Positions 27,601 to 34,633 of a stretch of 46,862 nucleotides of DNA are shown one piece after another. Both the position numbers and the translations under genes were made by a program. Below the pieces are notes generated by a model that saw only the letters and a list, made by a program, of their open reading frames with translations, made no database searches and was not told the DNA's origin. Origin of the DNA: Archangiaceae bacterium (lineage in GTDB: Bacteria > Myxococcota > Myxococcia > Myxococcales > Myxococcaceae); the NCBI GenBank assembly GCA_016879935.1, contig JAACJQ010000131.1, positions 1 to 46,862 of the forward strand, given 5' to 3'. Each line of letters opens with the position of its first letter. Position 1 is the first letter of the stretch.

Positions 27601-29210
27601 TGAACCAGGACTCGCGGGTCGACGTGGGAGTGGGCTCTTCCGATCTGCGCATCTTCCCCGCGACGACCATGGCGACCTTCGGTGCGGCGCAGGTGGTTGG
27701 CGTCAGCGTGACGAGCACCAGCCCGCAGTCACTCGTGCTCGCCGATCTCACCGCCGACAGCCGCCCCGATCTGACCAGCCAGAGCGGCTCGACCATTGTC
27801 ACCGTGCCCAACGAGGCGGGCACGTTCCCGGCGCTCCAGGGCGTCAGCGTCGCCAACGGCGATCGGGTGGTGACGGGCGACCTGAACGGAGACGGGTTTG
27901 GCGACGCCGTGGTGACGCCGGCCACCGCGACGGTGATGAACGCCGAGGTCTTCTTCGGCAGCGCGAGCGGCGGGTTCACGGTCGGCCCGGTGATTCCCGT
28001 GCGGGGCGATCGGGCGGCCATCGCAAGACTCAACGGAGACACCTTCGGCGATCTCGTCACCATCGCGCTGGGGCCAGACGCGAGCGTTCCCGACGGCGGA
28101 GCGGGCCCCACGTCGCCCGACATGCGCATCGTCGAGACCACCACCACGGCCACGACGATCACGGGGCGCATCGAGGTGTTCCGCGCGGGCGGGTGGGGCA
28201 CCGTGTGTGACGACGTCTGGCCGGTGGCGAACACGCTCGTGACGTGCCGGGCGCTCGGCTACTCCGAGGTGGGCGCGTTCATGGTCAGCCCTGCGGGCAC
28301 GCTGCCCGGCACGCTCCCGATTCTGATGGACGACGTGAGCTGCGTCGGCACCGAGTCGAGTCTGCTCGGCTGCTCGTACATCACCGCGCACAACTGCTCG
28401 CACTCCGAAGACGTGGTGATGACGTGCTCGACGGTCGGCATCGTGCCCGCAGTGCCCACGGCCGTGGAGGTGCGGTTCGGGTCGGCGGCGGGAACGTTCA
28501 GCGCTCCGGTTCGACTGACGACGCCCACCTCGGCGACCCTGGTGGCGACGGGCGACCTCAACGGCGACACCAACGTCGACGTCGTCGTCAGCACGGGCAC
28601 GACGCTCCACTGGTTCCGCAACCTCGGCGGTGGCGCGTTCGCGCCGGCTGCGTCGATCGGCTCGCAGGGCGCGAGCTCGGTCGCGGTGGTCGACGTCAAC
28701 AACGACGGGCGCATCGACGTGCTGGCGGTGAACCCCTCGTTCACCACGATGACGCCCTTCATCAACGTCGGAGGCGGGTTCGTCGCGGGCACGGCGGTCA
28801 CGCTCAGTGGCGCGACTGGCACCAACCTCACCGCGGCCGATCTCAACAACGACAGCAAGATCGACTTCGTGATCGGCGGGCGGCTCTACCGCGGCGACGG
28901 CAGCGGCGGCTTCGTCTTCCAGGCGACGCTCACCACGCTGCCGGCGCGTACGGTGTTGCTCGATCTCGACAACGACTCGGCGCCCGATCTTGCTGCCGGC
29001 GGTGGTGGCAGCTCGGTGTTGTCGGTGCTGCGCGGTGACGCGGTCGCTGCGTCTGCCTTCACGACGACGCCGATCAACTTCAGCGCCGGGGCTTCGATTG
29101 CCGACGTCGCGCCCATCACCCTCAACGGTGACGCGCAGCGCGATCTCGTCGTGCTGCAGGGCAACGCGGGAGCCCGCTTCCTCGTCGCACTGCCCGGCGT
29201 CTGCCGCTGA
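24672..29210 (+). CDS. Giant Cys-rich lipoprotein with FG-GAP/VCBS repeats and an SRCR domain (copy 2)
   Basis: 1512 residues. GTG 24672 with GGGGA 9 nt upstream is preferred to in-frame GTG 24657, by analogy with copy 1. Lipobox VAILSC (about Cys18) is followed by a Gly-rich hinge, a Cys stalk and an FG-GAP head as in copy 1, closely similar through the stalk and more diverged in the head. The SRCR domain (about 1149-1254) is more canonical: GRIEVFRAGGWGTVCDDVW, LVTCRALGYS, DDVSCVGTESSLLGC, HNCSHSEDVVMTC. These give six cysteines in the group A order. FG-GAP loops include DVNGDTRPDLV, DLTQDGRPEIVAI, DLNGDTNVDVVVS and DLDNDSAPDLA. It is likely a surface receptor or adhesin; the ligand is unknown. 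Confidence 0.88.
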   Translation: MNFFRLVVLAAVLPVAILSCTPPVRRCTAATCSTGCCDANGECQSGSGIAACGSNGNECRTCSTGQTCQSGQCTSTMMGGGSAGGGSAVGGGQVGDGGLGGGTGGGGETITCSSGLTLCSGSCVNTRSDFGNCGMCGRGCAAGQYCDNSQCTRLPTMCTQTPGSCPPNYYCNASSTCTFGCQTNTNCSGGQICDPMRSQCVCPANTNLCGGSCVPPTTVTACGSRCLNCAGVANATPSCTAAGTCDFTCNTGYHRCGNQCVSNFAPETCGISCTACPVAPNSMATCDGNVCGLQCAMGFHQCGNDCVSDFDVATCGNRCQACAVPANAVAQCLSAGAGQPPACQFQCNPGFARCGNSCVAESATSCGASCQTCTPPAGATNPQCVSGQCQYTCATGFHLCNSACVSDTALSSCGSACTPCPVPVNGTATCNGTTCGIQCNTGFHECNGQCVSNFSVATCGNRCVVCPDGPMGSGTTTTCDGVNCGLRCASTATPNYCNNMCVADSITSCGPSCQTCTPPANATAACVTGVCDFTCNSGFHRCGMQCVADNSVDGCGTACSPCADGPANSTRTCTRPSPTSAYACGWDCAAGNNRCPVGGMQCVPADYVLGCGPTCAVCSSATANERGICGSNGICSTGCITSCGGTCVNTQTNASHCGSCNSACAGADRCSQGECRAYCASGVAFRTMLPVITASTSSSFPMLVVDVNGDTRPDLVTAESSFISIRFGQASGGFSPTASTTVSASVTPTFLVAGDLTQDGRPEIVAIGSSTIAAVLRNNGSGSFTNYAVTANPLATSLVPTSVTIGEFTGAAPADVLFGFNTSTASQAAILFPGVSGSTSNPISLGASANIGISLITNVRAVNVNGDGNSDVVATAATNAIYLFPGTGVQATPFNTVSAALAQLPAGETFVTTQGTPFPVEVGDVTADGVADVVVSSTVGGGSFLARVFPMTSAAAFGTSTALAAPSAVKVISLADVNQDSRVDVGVGSSDLRIFPATTMATFGAAQVVGVSVTSTSPQSLVLADLTADSRPDLTSQSGSTIVTVPNEAGTFPALQGVSVANGDRVVTGDLNGDGFGDAVVTPATATVMNAEVFFGSASGGFTVGPVIPVRGDRAAIARLNGDTFGDLVTIALGPDASVPDGGAGPTSPDMRIVETTTTATTITGRIEVFRAGGWGTVCDDVWPVANTLVTCRALGYSEVGAFMVSPAGTLPGTLPILMDDVSCVGTESSLLGCSYITAHNCSHSEDVVMTCSTVGIVPAVPTAVEVRFGSAAGTFSAPVRLTTPTSATLVATGDLNGDTNVDVVVSTGTTLHWFRNLGGGAFAPAASIGSQGASSVAVVDVNNDGRIDVLAVNPSFTTMTPFINVGGGFVAGTAVTLSGATGTNLTAADLNNDSKIDFVIGGRLYRGDGSGGFVFQATLTTLPARTVLLDLDNDSAPDLAAGGGGSSVLSVLRGDAVAASAFTTTPINFSAGASIADVAPITLNGDAQRDLVVLQGNAGARFLVALPGVCR

Positions 29211-29249
29211 CGTGGGAACCACCAGCCCCGCCCGGGCGTTCGAGGCGAC

Positions 29250-29921
29250 GTGCTGACACTCGTCCTCCTCACGCTTGGGCAGCTCGACGCAGGCTCGGTC
29301 GGCTCCGGCGTCGAGGCGTCGCTCGAGCTGCTGGGCACGCCGTACGAGTGGGGCGGGCGGCTGCGAAGGAAAGAGGGAATCGACTGCTACGGCGTGGTGC
29401 TGGCCGCGGCCGAGCGTGCCTCGGGGTGCGGCTGGAGATCGTACCCGGTGAAGCCGACCGAGATCGTCGCGAAGCAGTTGTGGGGCGCTCCGGTCGAAGG
29501 GCTCTCGCCGATCTCGACGAAGGCCCTGACGCTCGAGTCACTCCAGGCTGGCGACGTGCTGATGTTGATTGGCCCAGCGGAGAACCCTGCGGAGCCGGCC
29601 GTGGGCCTGCTCGATGGAACGCCCGTCTGGGTCTGGCACGTGGGGCTGTACCTTGGCGACGGGAGGTACGTCGTCGGCGATCACCACGCCGGCAAGACCG
29701 TGATCGAGCCGCTGCTGCCGTACCTCGAGGCCCATCGTGACGAGTACGCCGGGGTCTTCGTCACGCGCGGCCCTGCGAAGAAGCCTGCGAACTGCCGGCG
29801 CCACCCACCGCTCGCTCCAGCGCGAATCAGAACGCGAGCTGGAGCTGCAGCCGAACCTGCCAGCTCCCCACGTCGAACCGTTCGCCGACGGGGAGCCAGA
29901 ACACGTCGCTCTGCAGCTTGA
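29250..29921 (+). CDS. NlpC/P60-type cysteine peptidase with low-complexity tail
   Basis: 223 residues from GTG 29250. Catalytic Cys46 lies in the classic GIDCYGVVL setting after TPYEWGGR. The His is H130 in VWVWHVGLYLGDGRYVVGDHH, with H145 or D144 as a possible third residue. Such enzymes cut D-gamma-glutamyl-diamino acid bonds in cell-wall peptides, or act on other amide bonds. The N-terminus is hydrophobic (MLTLVLLTLGQLDAG) and may be a signal. The last 30 residues or so are Arg/Ala/Pro-rich and antisense to the porin 3' end (29827-29921). They look like an accidental extension after a lost stop, so the functional protein probably ends near residue 185. Confidence 0.78.
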   Translation: MLTLVLLTLGQLDAGSVGSGVEASLELLGTPYEWGGRLRRKEGIDCYGVVLAAAERASGCGWRSYPVKPTEIVAKQLWGAPVEGLSPISTKALTLESLQAGDVLMLIGPAENPAEPAVGLLDGTPVWVWHVGLYLGDGRYVVGDHHAGKTVIEPLLPYLEAHRDEYAGVFVTRGPAKKPANCRRHPPLAPARIRTRAGAAAEPASSPRRTVRRRGARTRRSAA

Positions 29922-31062
29922 GATCGTGCTTCTTCGGAAACCAGCCGACGCCGAGGCCGAGCTCACGCTGGTGCTTGAAGCTCGGGTCGGTGCCCACGAA
30001 CGGCCGCAGTTGCGACCAGCGCGCGCTCACCTCGAACGACTTCACCGGCGAGTAGCCGGCCTGCACGAGGCAGCCCCAGCCCGCGCGAGCCCACTCGGTG
30101 GTGCTGGCGCCCACCAGCGAGGGTCGTTCGGCGTAGCGGAGCAGGGCTTCGCTCTCGAGGGAGAAGCCGCGCCACTTGAACATCACATCGGCGCCCACGT
30201 GATCGTAGGTGACCGAGCCGTTGTGAAACGTGGTGCCGATGGTGCTTCGCTGGCGAACGGTGGCGACGTTGCGGGCGGCTGCGATGCCGATCGCCAGCCG
30301 GGGGTTCTCGAGGCGCTCGAGATCGCCGCCGACGAGATCGTCGAACTTTCCGAACGGGCTCACCTGGGCGCGCGCGACGTAGAGCAGGCCGACGTTGGTG
30401 CCCAGGCGGTTGCGCCCGTCGCCACCCATCACGCCGATGGCGTACGAGAGCCGCCCGCCCAGACCGAAGAGATCGTCGCTGCGGAGCAGGGCGCCGACAT
30501 CGCGATCGAGGCTCAGCTCGCCGATGATGATCGACCGATCGACCATCTGTTGACTGCCTGACGAGATCACGCGCTGGCGACCGAACGGCACCTTCATCTG
30601 CCCGACGCGCACGTTGAGATCGCGCAGCCCAGACCACGTCAGGTACGCATCGCGCAGCACGTTGGGCGCGTCGGACTCCATGTCGAGCGTCGCGAAGGCG
30701 AGCTGAACGTTCATCGTCCACACGTCGGTGTACTTCGCGACCAGGCTGAGGCGAGCCCGCCTGACGAGGATCTGGTTGACCCGGGCCACGGTGGAGCCGG
30801 GCATCGGTACCGCTGCCTCTGCCCGCACCTGCACACGCCCACGCATCTGCAGCGAGAAGTCGCCCGACTTGAAGACGACGCCTTCTCCCCACTTCGCCTC
30901 GACGCTGGCCGAGGGCTTTGGGGCGTGGGGGAGCTGGACGACACCCGCATCGAACGTCACGCCCGCGTCGACTTCTGGTGGCAGAACCGTCTCGACTCCG
31001 GCGTCCACGTCCTGCGCGAGCACCGTCATCACCGCGAGTGTCACGATCATGTCGCGACTCAA
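29827..31062 (-). CDS. Phosphate-selective-porin-like (OprP/OprO-type) outer-membrane protein
   Basis: 411 residues. The listed start is TTG 31062 (SRDMIVTLAVMTVLAQ, giving a charged leader); ATG 31050 is the alternative. After a signal and an Asp/Pro linker, the barrel begins with GDFSLQMRGRVQVRAEA, continues with LSLVAKYTDVWTMNVQLAFAT and LNVRVGQMKVPFGRQR, hallmarks of the phosphate-porin family, and ends in VRLQLQLAF with terminal Phe. It would form a trimeric channel for anions or polyphosphate, though the substrate is not proven. Divergent from the TGA-containing thioredoxin-like gene; the 93-nt spacer has four CGTCAC copies. Confidence 0.85.
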   Translation of the reverse strand: MSRDMIVTLAVMTVLAQDVDAGVETVLPPEVDAGVTFDAGVVQLPHAPKPSASVEAKWGEGVVFKSGDFSLQMRGRVQVRAEAAVPMPGSTVARVNQILVRRARLSLVAKYTDVWTMNVQLAFATLDMESDAPNVLRDAYLTWSGLRDLNVRVGQMKVPFGRQRVISSGSQQMVDRSIIIGELSLDRDVGALLRSDDLFGLGGRLSYAIGVMGGDGRNRLGTNVGLLYVARAQVSPFGKFDDLVGGDLERLENPRLAIGIAAARNVATVRQRSTIGTTFHNGSVTYDHVGADVMFKWRGFSLESEALLRYAERPSLVGASTTEWARAGWGCLVQAGYSPVKSFEVSARWSQLRPFVGTDPSFKHQRELGLGVGWFPKKHDLKLQSDVFWLPVGERFDVGSWQVRLQLQLAF

Positions 31063-31066
31063 TGCC

Positions 31067-31145
31067 CGTCACGTCACGGACCGACCAGCAACATGTCCGT
31101 GGCGAGTCGCACGCTCGCGTTGCGGTCGCGTCACGGCGACGTCAC
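31067..31145. promoter_or_regulatory. Divergent spacer with four CGTCAC copies
   Basis: CGTCAC occurs at 31067-31072, 31072-31077, 31129-31134 and 31140-31145 between the divergent porin and thioredoxin-like genes. The two outermost pairs overlap or lie 11 nt apart, about one helical turn. For the plus gene a TTGCGG (31120-31125) lies 17 bp before CACACT (31143-31148), which is 7 nt before ATG 31156, a plausible -35/-10 pair with almost no leader. Confidence 0.35.
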
Positions 31146-31155
31146 ACTGCGCGGC

Positions 31156-31560
31156 ATGATCCGCCTCATGTCGATCGCCACGCTCCTGCTCGCTGGCTGC
31201 GCGAAGACCCACTCGGCCCTGCCCGGAGAAGCCGAGGGCGAGCAGATGGTCGTCACCTACTACTACTTGAAGTTCTGACGCGTCTGCGACGCGACGCGGG
31301 CCGCCGTGCGCGTGCTCGACAGTGAGTTTCAGGGAACGGTGACGTTTCGAACCGTCGAGCACCTCGAGCCCGAGGCGGTCGAGGCGGTGGCGCGCTACGG
31401 CTGGAACAGCCACGGCGCGGTCGGCTACCGCGGCAAGAAGCTCTTCTACCGCGCGGGCGATCACCGGGTGAACGCGAACGACATTCACGAGCGGCTGCGG
31501 GAAACGCTGGGCCTGCCGCTCGACTGTCGCGAGCTGGCTACAACAAACCGCGCGCCTTGA
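31156..31560 (+). CDS. Candidate selenoprotein: thioredoxin-fold lipoprotein with UxxC motif (in-frame TGA 31276-31278)
   Basis: Read through one in-frame TGA this is 134 residues. The first 40 give a lipobox (MIRLMSIATLLLAGC, Cys15) and strand MVVTYYYLKF. TGA is codon 41, followed by Arg-Val-Cys, making Sec-x-x-Cys in place of a CxxC redox centre. The part after it continues in the same frame (first codons CGC GTC TGC GAC GCG, all G/C-ending) with helix DATRAAVRVLDSEF, strand GTVTFRTVEHL, helix PEAVEAVARYGW, strands GAVGYRGKKLFYRAG and a final helix NANDIHERLRETLGL. This is thioredoxin-fold order. A bSECIS-like hairpin starts 10 nt past TGA. A recent nonsense mutation is the main alternative. 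Confidence 0.72.
31289..31313 (+). promoter_or_regulatory. bSECIS-like hairpin downstream of in-frame TGA
   Basis: ACGCGACG (31289-31296) pairs with CGTgCGCGT (31305-31313), giving 8 bp with one bulged G (31308). The apical loop CGGGCCGC (31297-31304) begins 18 nt after the TGA. The distance, loop size and G within the first two loop bases fit the published bacterial SECIS model. The pairing is my manual folding; the region is GC-rich, so alternative folds exist. Confidence 0.5.
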
Positions 31561-32857
31561 TGTCGAGGTAGGCGTTCACCGCAGCGGGGCCGAACTCCTT
31601 CGCAGGCGTTCTCACCACACGGGCGCCCGCGTCTCGCAACCTCGCGACGGTCGTCTTCGCGTCGGTCTCGAGCTGGGCGGCGACCCGGCGGCGGTGGGCG
31701 TCGAGCACGGTCACCGGCGTCATCGTCGCGGCGGCGTGCACAGCCTCGTCCGACATGGAGGCGATCAGCGGCAGGTGTCTGGGCACGAGCCGTCGCGCCC
31801 GCTTGAGCAACGCCTGCGCCGCGTCGGGGTCGACCAGGTCGGTCATCATCAGCACGAGGGTGCGCTTGGCGCCCTTCGAGAAGGCGAGATCGATCGCACC
31901 TCCGTAGTCGCTCTCTTCGAGGCTGGCGTCGACGCGATAGAGCGCCTGTGCGATGGCACGCAGCTGATCGGCTCCCTTCCGCGGAGGCAGCCAGGTCTTC
32001 ACCTCGGTCGCGAACGCGATCACCCCGACGAGATCGCCCTGATCGAGCGACACCTTCGCGACCCGCAGCGCCGCGTCGACCGCGTGATCGATCTTTCGGC
32101 GACCGTGCACTTCGCCCGCCATGTGGCGCCCGCAGTCGATCATCAACAGCACGACCTGGTTCCGCTCGGGCTGATGAACGCGAACCATGGTGCGGCTTCG
32201 GCGAGCCGACGCCTTCCAGTCGATGGAGCGGCGATCGTCTCCCAGTCGGTACTCACGCAGCGACTCGAACTCGCGCCCCTCGCTCCGGAGCGGAACCCGC
32301 CTGCGCGCGTCGTCTTCGTTGGCGCGGGCGAGGGCGAGGGCGTCTTTGGTGAGCGCGGTCAGATCGGGGAACACCTTCACCGTCTGCGCGCACGGAATCG
32401 AGAGTTGCCGCGAACAGAGCCCCCACGGGCCCTCGAGCCGGAGGAACACGTCACCGAACGAGAGATCGCCGCGCGCGGTCGCCTCGAGCCGGTACTCGAT
32501 CGTCGTCGAGCCTTCGAAGTCGAGCGGCGCGATGTGGCCCTCTGCGATCACCCCGGGTGGGAGCTCGTCTCGGACGAGGCCACGAACGAGCCCCGAGGTC
32601 CCTGCGCGTTGCTCGATCAGCAGCTTCACGCGGGTGGGGCGGTGCGACGACAGCACGGGCTCGACGTCGCGGGCGACATGAAGGTCGTCCACCTTCCATG
32701 CACGGAAGAAGTCGACCGCGATGGCGATGAGCAGCGCCGCGTCGAGCACGATGCTCCCGAGCGCAACCGAAGGCGCGAGCACCGCGAGGCCTGCTGGCAG
32801 CAACCCCACCGCGGCGACGACGAACGCGCGCTGCGTGGGCACCGGCCGGCCGATCAT
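31538..32857 (-). CDS. DUF58 protein with vWA-like C-terminal domain
   Basis: 439 residues. Two N-terminal membrane helices (about 10-50, FVVAAVGLLPAGLAVLAPSVALGSIVL) are followed by a beta-rich section and the diagnostic DUF58 block SEGREFESLREYRLGDDRRSIDWKASARR (about 200-230), here cited as its key residues. The C-terminal part has a von Willebrand A-like fold with LLMIDCGRHMAG in place of a MIDAS DxSxS, so metal binding may be lost. It partners with the MoxR ATPase, whose stop overlaps its start by 4 nt. MoxR/DUF58 pairs act in protein or cofactor maturation at the membrane. It converges on the thioredoxin-like gene with 23 nt overlap. Confidence 0.88.
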   Translation of the reverse strand: MIGRPVPTQRAFVVAAVGLLPAGLAVLAPSVALGSIVLDAALLIAIAVDFFRAWKVDDLHVARDVEPVLSSHRPTRVKLLIEQRAGTSGLVRGLVRDELPPGVIAEGHIAPLDFEGSTTIEYRLEATARGDLSFGDVFLRLEGPWGLCSRQLSIPCAQTVKVFPDLTALTKDALALARANEDDARRRVPLRSEGREFESLREYRLGDDRRSIDWKASARRSRTMVRVHQPERNQVVLLMIDCGRHMAGEVHGRRKIDHAVDAALRVAKVSLDQGDLVGVIAFATEVKTWLPPRKGADQLRAIAQALYRVDASLEESDYGGAIDLAFSKGAKRTLVLMMTDLVDPDAAQALLKRARRLVPRHLPLIASMSDEAVHAAATMTPVTVLDAHRRRVAAQLETDAKTTVARLRDAGARVVRTPAKEFGPAAVNAYLDIKARGLL

Positions 32858-33783
32858 CTCGGCACTTCCACCCGCTCGAGCAGCTGCCGTACGACGTCTT
32901 CGCTGCTGATGCCTTCGACCTCGGCTTCGGCGCGCACGATGAGCCGGTGATTCAAGACCGACGGCGCGACCGCCTTCACTTCGTCGGGCGTGACGAACTC
33001 GCGGCGCTCGAGGGCAGCGCGGGCGCGGGCAGCGGCGAGCAGGCTCTGGGCCGAGCGGGGCGACGCTCCGAGGCGCAGTCGGCGATCGTCACGCGACGCG
33101 CGCACGATGCGAACGACGTACTCGAGAATGCTGGGCTCGCAGGTGATGTTGAAGGCGCGGGTCTGCAGCTCGGCGAGCTCTTCGGTCGAGAGCACGCGCG
33201 GCACCGAGGGCGTGGCGCCACGACGCTCGTGGTACTTGAGCAGCATCGTCTGCTCGGCCTGCTGATCGGGGTAGCCGACCTTCACGCGCATCATGAACCG
33301 ATCGAGCTGTGCCTCAGGGAGCGGGTAGGTGCCCTCGAGCTCGAGCGGGTTCTGCGTCGCGACGACGAAGAAGGCGTTGGGCAGCGGGTGCGTGGTGCCG
33401 TCGATGGTGACCTGCCGCTCCTCCATCGCCTCGAGCAGGGCGGCCTGCGTCTTCGGCGGCGTGCGGTTGATCTCGTCAGCGACGAGCACCTCGGTGAAGA
33501 CAGGGCCCTTCACGAGCTGAAACGAGCCGTCCTGCGGGCGGAAGACGCTGGTGCCGACGACGTCGGTCGGCATGAGATCTGGTGTGAACTGAATGCGGGT
33601 GAACGTCAGGCCCAGCGCCTGCGCCATGGTGCGCGCGGTCAACGTCTTGGCGACGCCGGGCACGCCCTCGAGCAGCACGTGGCCCCGCGCGAGGAACGTC
33701 GTCATCAGATCGGCCAGCACCTTCGGTTGCCCGACGACGACCTGCGACAGCGCCGTCTCGAGGCGCGTCAACGCATCGCTCAT
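32854..33783 (-). CDS. MoxR-family AAA+ ATPase
   Basis: 309 residues from ATG 33783, with AAGGGGAAG about 10 nt upstream; the frame is open further up but crosses the neighbouring gene. Walker A is LLEGVPGVAKT (G-x-x-G-x-x-K-T form), Walker B is VLVADEINR, sensor 1 is VVATQNPLELEGTYPLPEAQLDRF (typical MoxR), and an arginine finger region and the C-terminal lid follow (RLRLGASPRSAQSLLAAARARA). It is a hexameric chaperone-like ATPase that works with DUF58/vWA proteins. It sits directly between the zinc-ribbon membrane protein and DUF58, all on one strand, and so probably one operon. Confidence 0.95.
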   Translation of the reverse strand: MSDALTRLETALSQVVVGQPKVLADLMTTFLARGHVLLEGVPGVAKTLTARTMAQALGLTFTRIQFTPDLMPTDVVGTSVFRPQDGSFQLVKGPVFTEVLVADEINRTPPKTQAALLEAMEERQVTIDGTTHPLPNAFFVVATQNPLELEGTYPLPEAQLDRFMMRVKVGYPDQQAEQTMLLKYHERRGATPSVPRVLSTEELAELQTRAFNITCEPSILEYVVRIVRASRDDRRLRLGASPRSAQSLLAAARARAALERREFVTPDEVKAVAPSVLNHRLIVRAEAEVEGISSEDVVRQLLERVEVPR

Positions 33784-33785
33784 GA

Positions 33786-34619
33786 TCAGCTCTTCCCCTT
33801 GAGGCCCAGCACCGTGCCGAAGCCGGTCAACGCTCCGCCGAGCACCGCGAGAATCACCCCGAAGGAGGGCTTCGAGACCCAGACCTCCTGGTTGCCCTCG
33901 ACGGCGCGCGCGAACGTCGGGTCCCACGACTGGGTGATCGAGACGACCGCCCACAGCACGCCCATCGACAGCGTGCCGAGCTGCGCCGCCCAGAGCAGCA
34001 GCTCGTTCACCTTGAGCGTCTTGTTCACCCGGAGCGTGAGCACCACGAGCGTCAGACACGCCATCATGAAGGTGACGAGGCCAGGGCCGGCGAGCCCGAG
34101 CACGTCGCCGTCGACCACGGTCTCCTTCCACGGAAAGGAGCACGAGAGAATCGTCGCCACCGCACCGAAGAACGAGAGCTTGTCGCCAGCCGAGAGGGAG
34201 TCGACGAACTGGCGCAGGCCACCGATGAAGTCGTCGGCGTCGATGGCCTTGTCGGGTTGAAAGTCGTTCGCGCGCGGGCCCGGTGACGCGCCTTGCGGCT
34301 GGGTCCAGTCTTCGGGGTCGACGCGGCTGCGCCAGTCACCGGCGCCGCTCGACGGGCCCGTCGTCTCTCCGGTGTCGGCGGCCGAGGGCTTTGGCGCCGG
34401 CTTCTTCTTCACCGCTGCCTTCTTCACCCCAGACACCGGCTTCTTCGCGACGGGCTTCACGCCGCTGCGGGTGGGCGGGCGTTTGGGGGCGGCGGGTTTG
34501 GAGGGGCGAGGGGAGTCGTCGAACGCCGAGGGATCCACCACCGCGTCGCAGTGGGGGCAGATGGCGACGCCCTCATCGATCTCTTCGCTGCACGAAGGGC
34601 ACTGCATGCGGCGCAACAT
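33786..34619 (-). CDS. Zinc-ribbon multi-pass membrane protein
   Basis: 277 residues from ATG 34619 (AAGGG upstream; ATG 34607 is an alternative). A zinc ribbon with two CxxC pairs (MQCPSCSEEIDEGVAICPHCDA) is followed by a long basic, Ala/Pro/Lys-rich linker (about 35-90, KKPVSGVKKAAVKKKPAPKP). The C-terminal half (about 150-275) has four hydrophobic segments, including LVTFMMACLTLVVLTL and ILAVLGGALTGFGTVLGL. The basic linker could contact phospholipid or nucleic acid. It ends 2 nt before the MoxR start, so it is coupled. I see no enzymatic site; a role in the MoxR/DUF58 complex is inferred from position only. Confidence 0.75.
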   Translation of the reverse strand: MLRRMQCPSCSEEIDEGVAICPHCDAVVDPSAFDDSPRPSKPAAPKRPPTRSGVKPVAKKPVSGVKKAAVKKKPAPKPSAADTGETTGPSSGAGDWRSRVDPEDWTQPQGASPGPRANDFQPDKAIDADDFIGGLRQFVDSLSAGDKLSFFGAVATILSCSFPWKETVVDGDVLGLAGPGLVTFMMACLTLVVLTLRVNKTLKVNELLLWAAQLGTLSMGVLWAVVSITQSWDPTFARAVEGNQEVWVSKPSFGVILAVLGGALTGFGTVLGLKGKS

Positions 34620-34633
34620 ACCGGGCCCTTGGG

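Larger units (their letters stand above)
20045..29210 (+). repeat. Tandem gene duplication of two about 4.5-kb lipoprotein genes
   Basis: 20045-24574 and 24672-29210 encode the same domain order with nearly the same length. Matching segments run from the CTPPVR start of the mature protein to the final GVCR residues. Both are preceded by TCTTGCGG about 60 nt upstream of the start (19980-19987 and 24602-24609) and a similar G-rich Shine-Dalgarno. The 97-nt spacer between them holds no gene. Internally, each stalk is itself a tandem array of Cys modules of about 45 residues. Confidence 0.85.

Noticed and set aside
20045-29210. Animal-type contaminating sequence because of SRCR domains
   Set aside because: SRCR lies in frame inside bacterial FG-GAP lipoproteins with lipobox, Shine-Dalgarno and the same codon use as neighbours.
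31306-31560. Separate gene starting at GTG 31306
   Set aside because: No Shine-Dalgarno, it would begin in the middle of the first thioredoxin helix, and it is in frame with the lipoprotein upstream across a single TGA; a readthrough gene explains it better.
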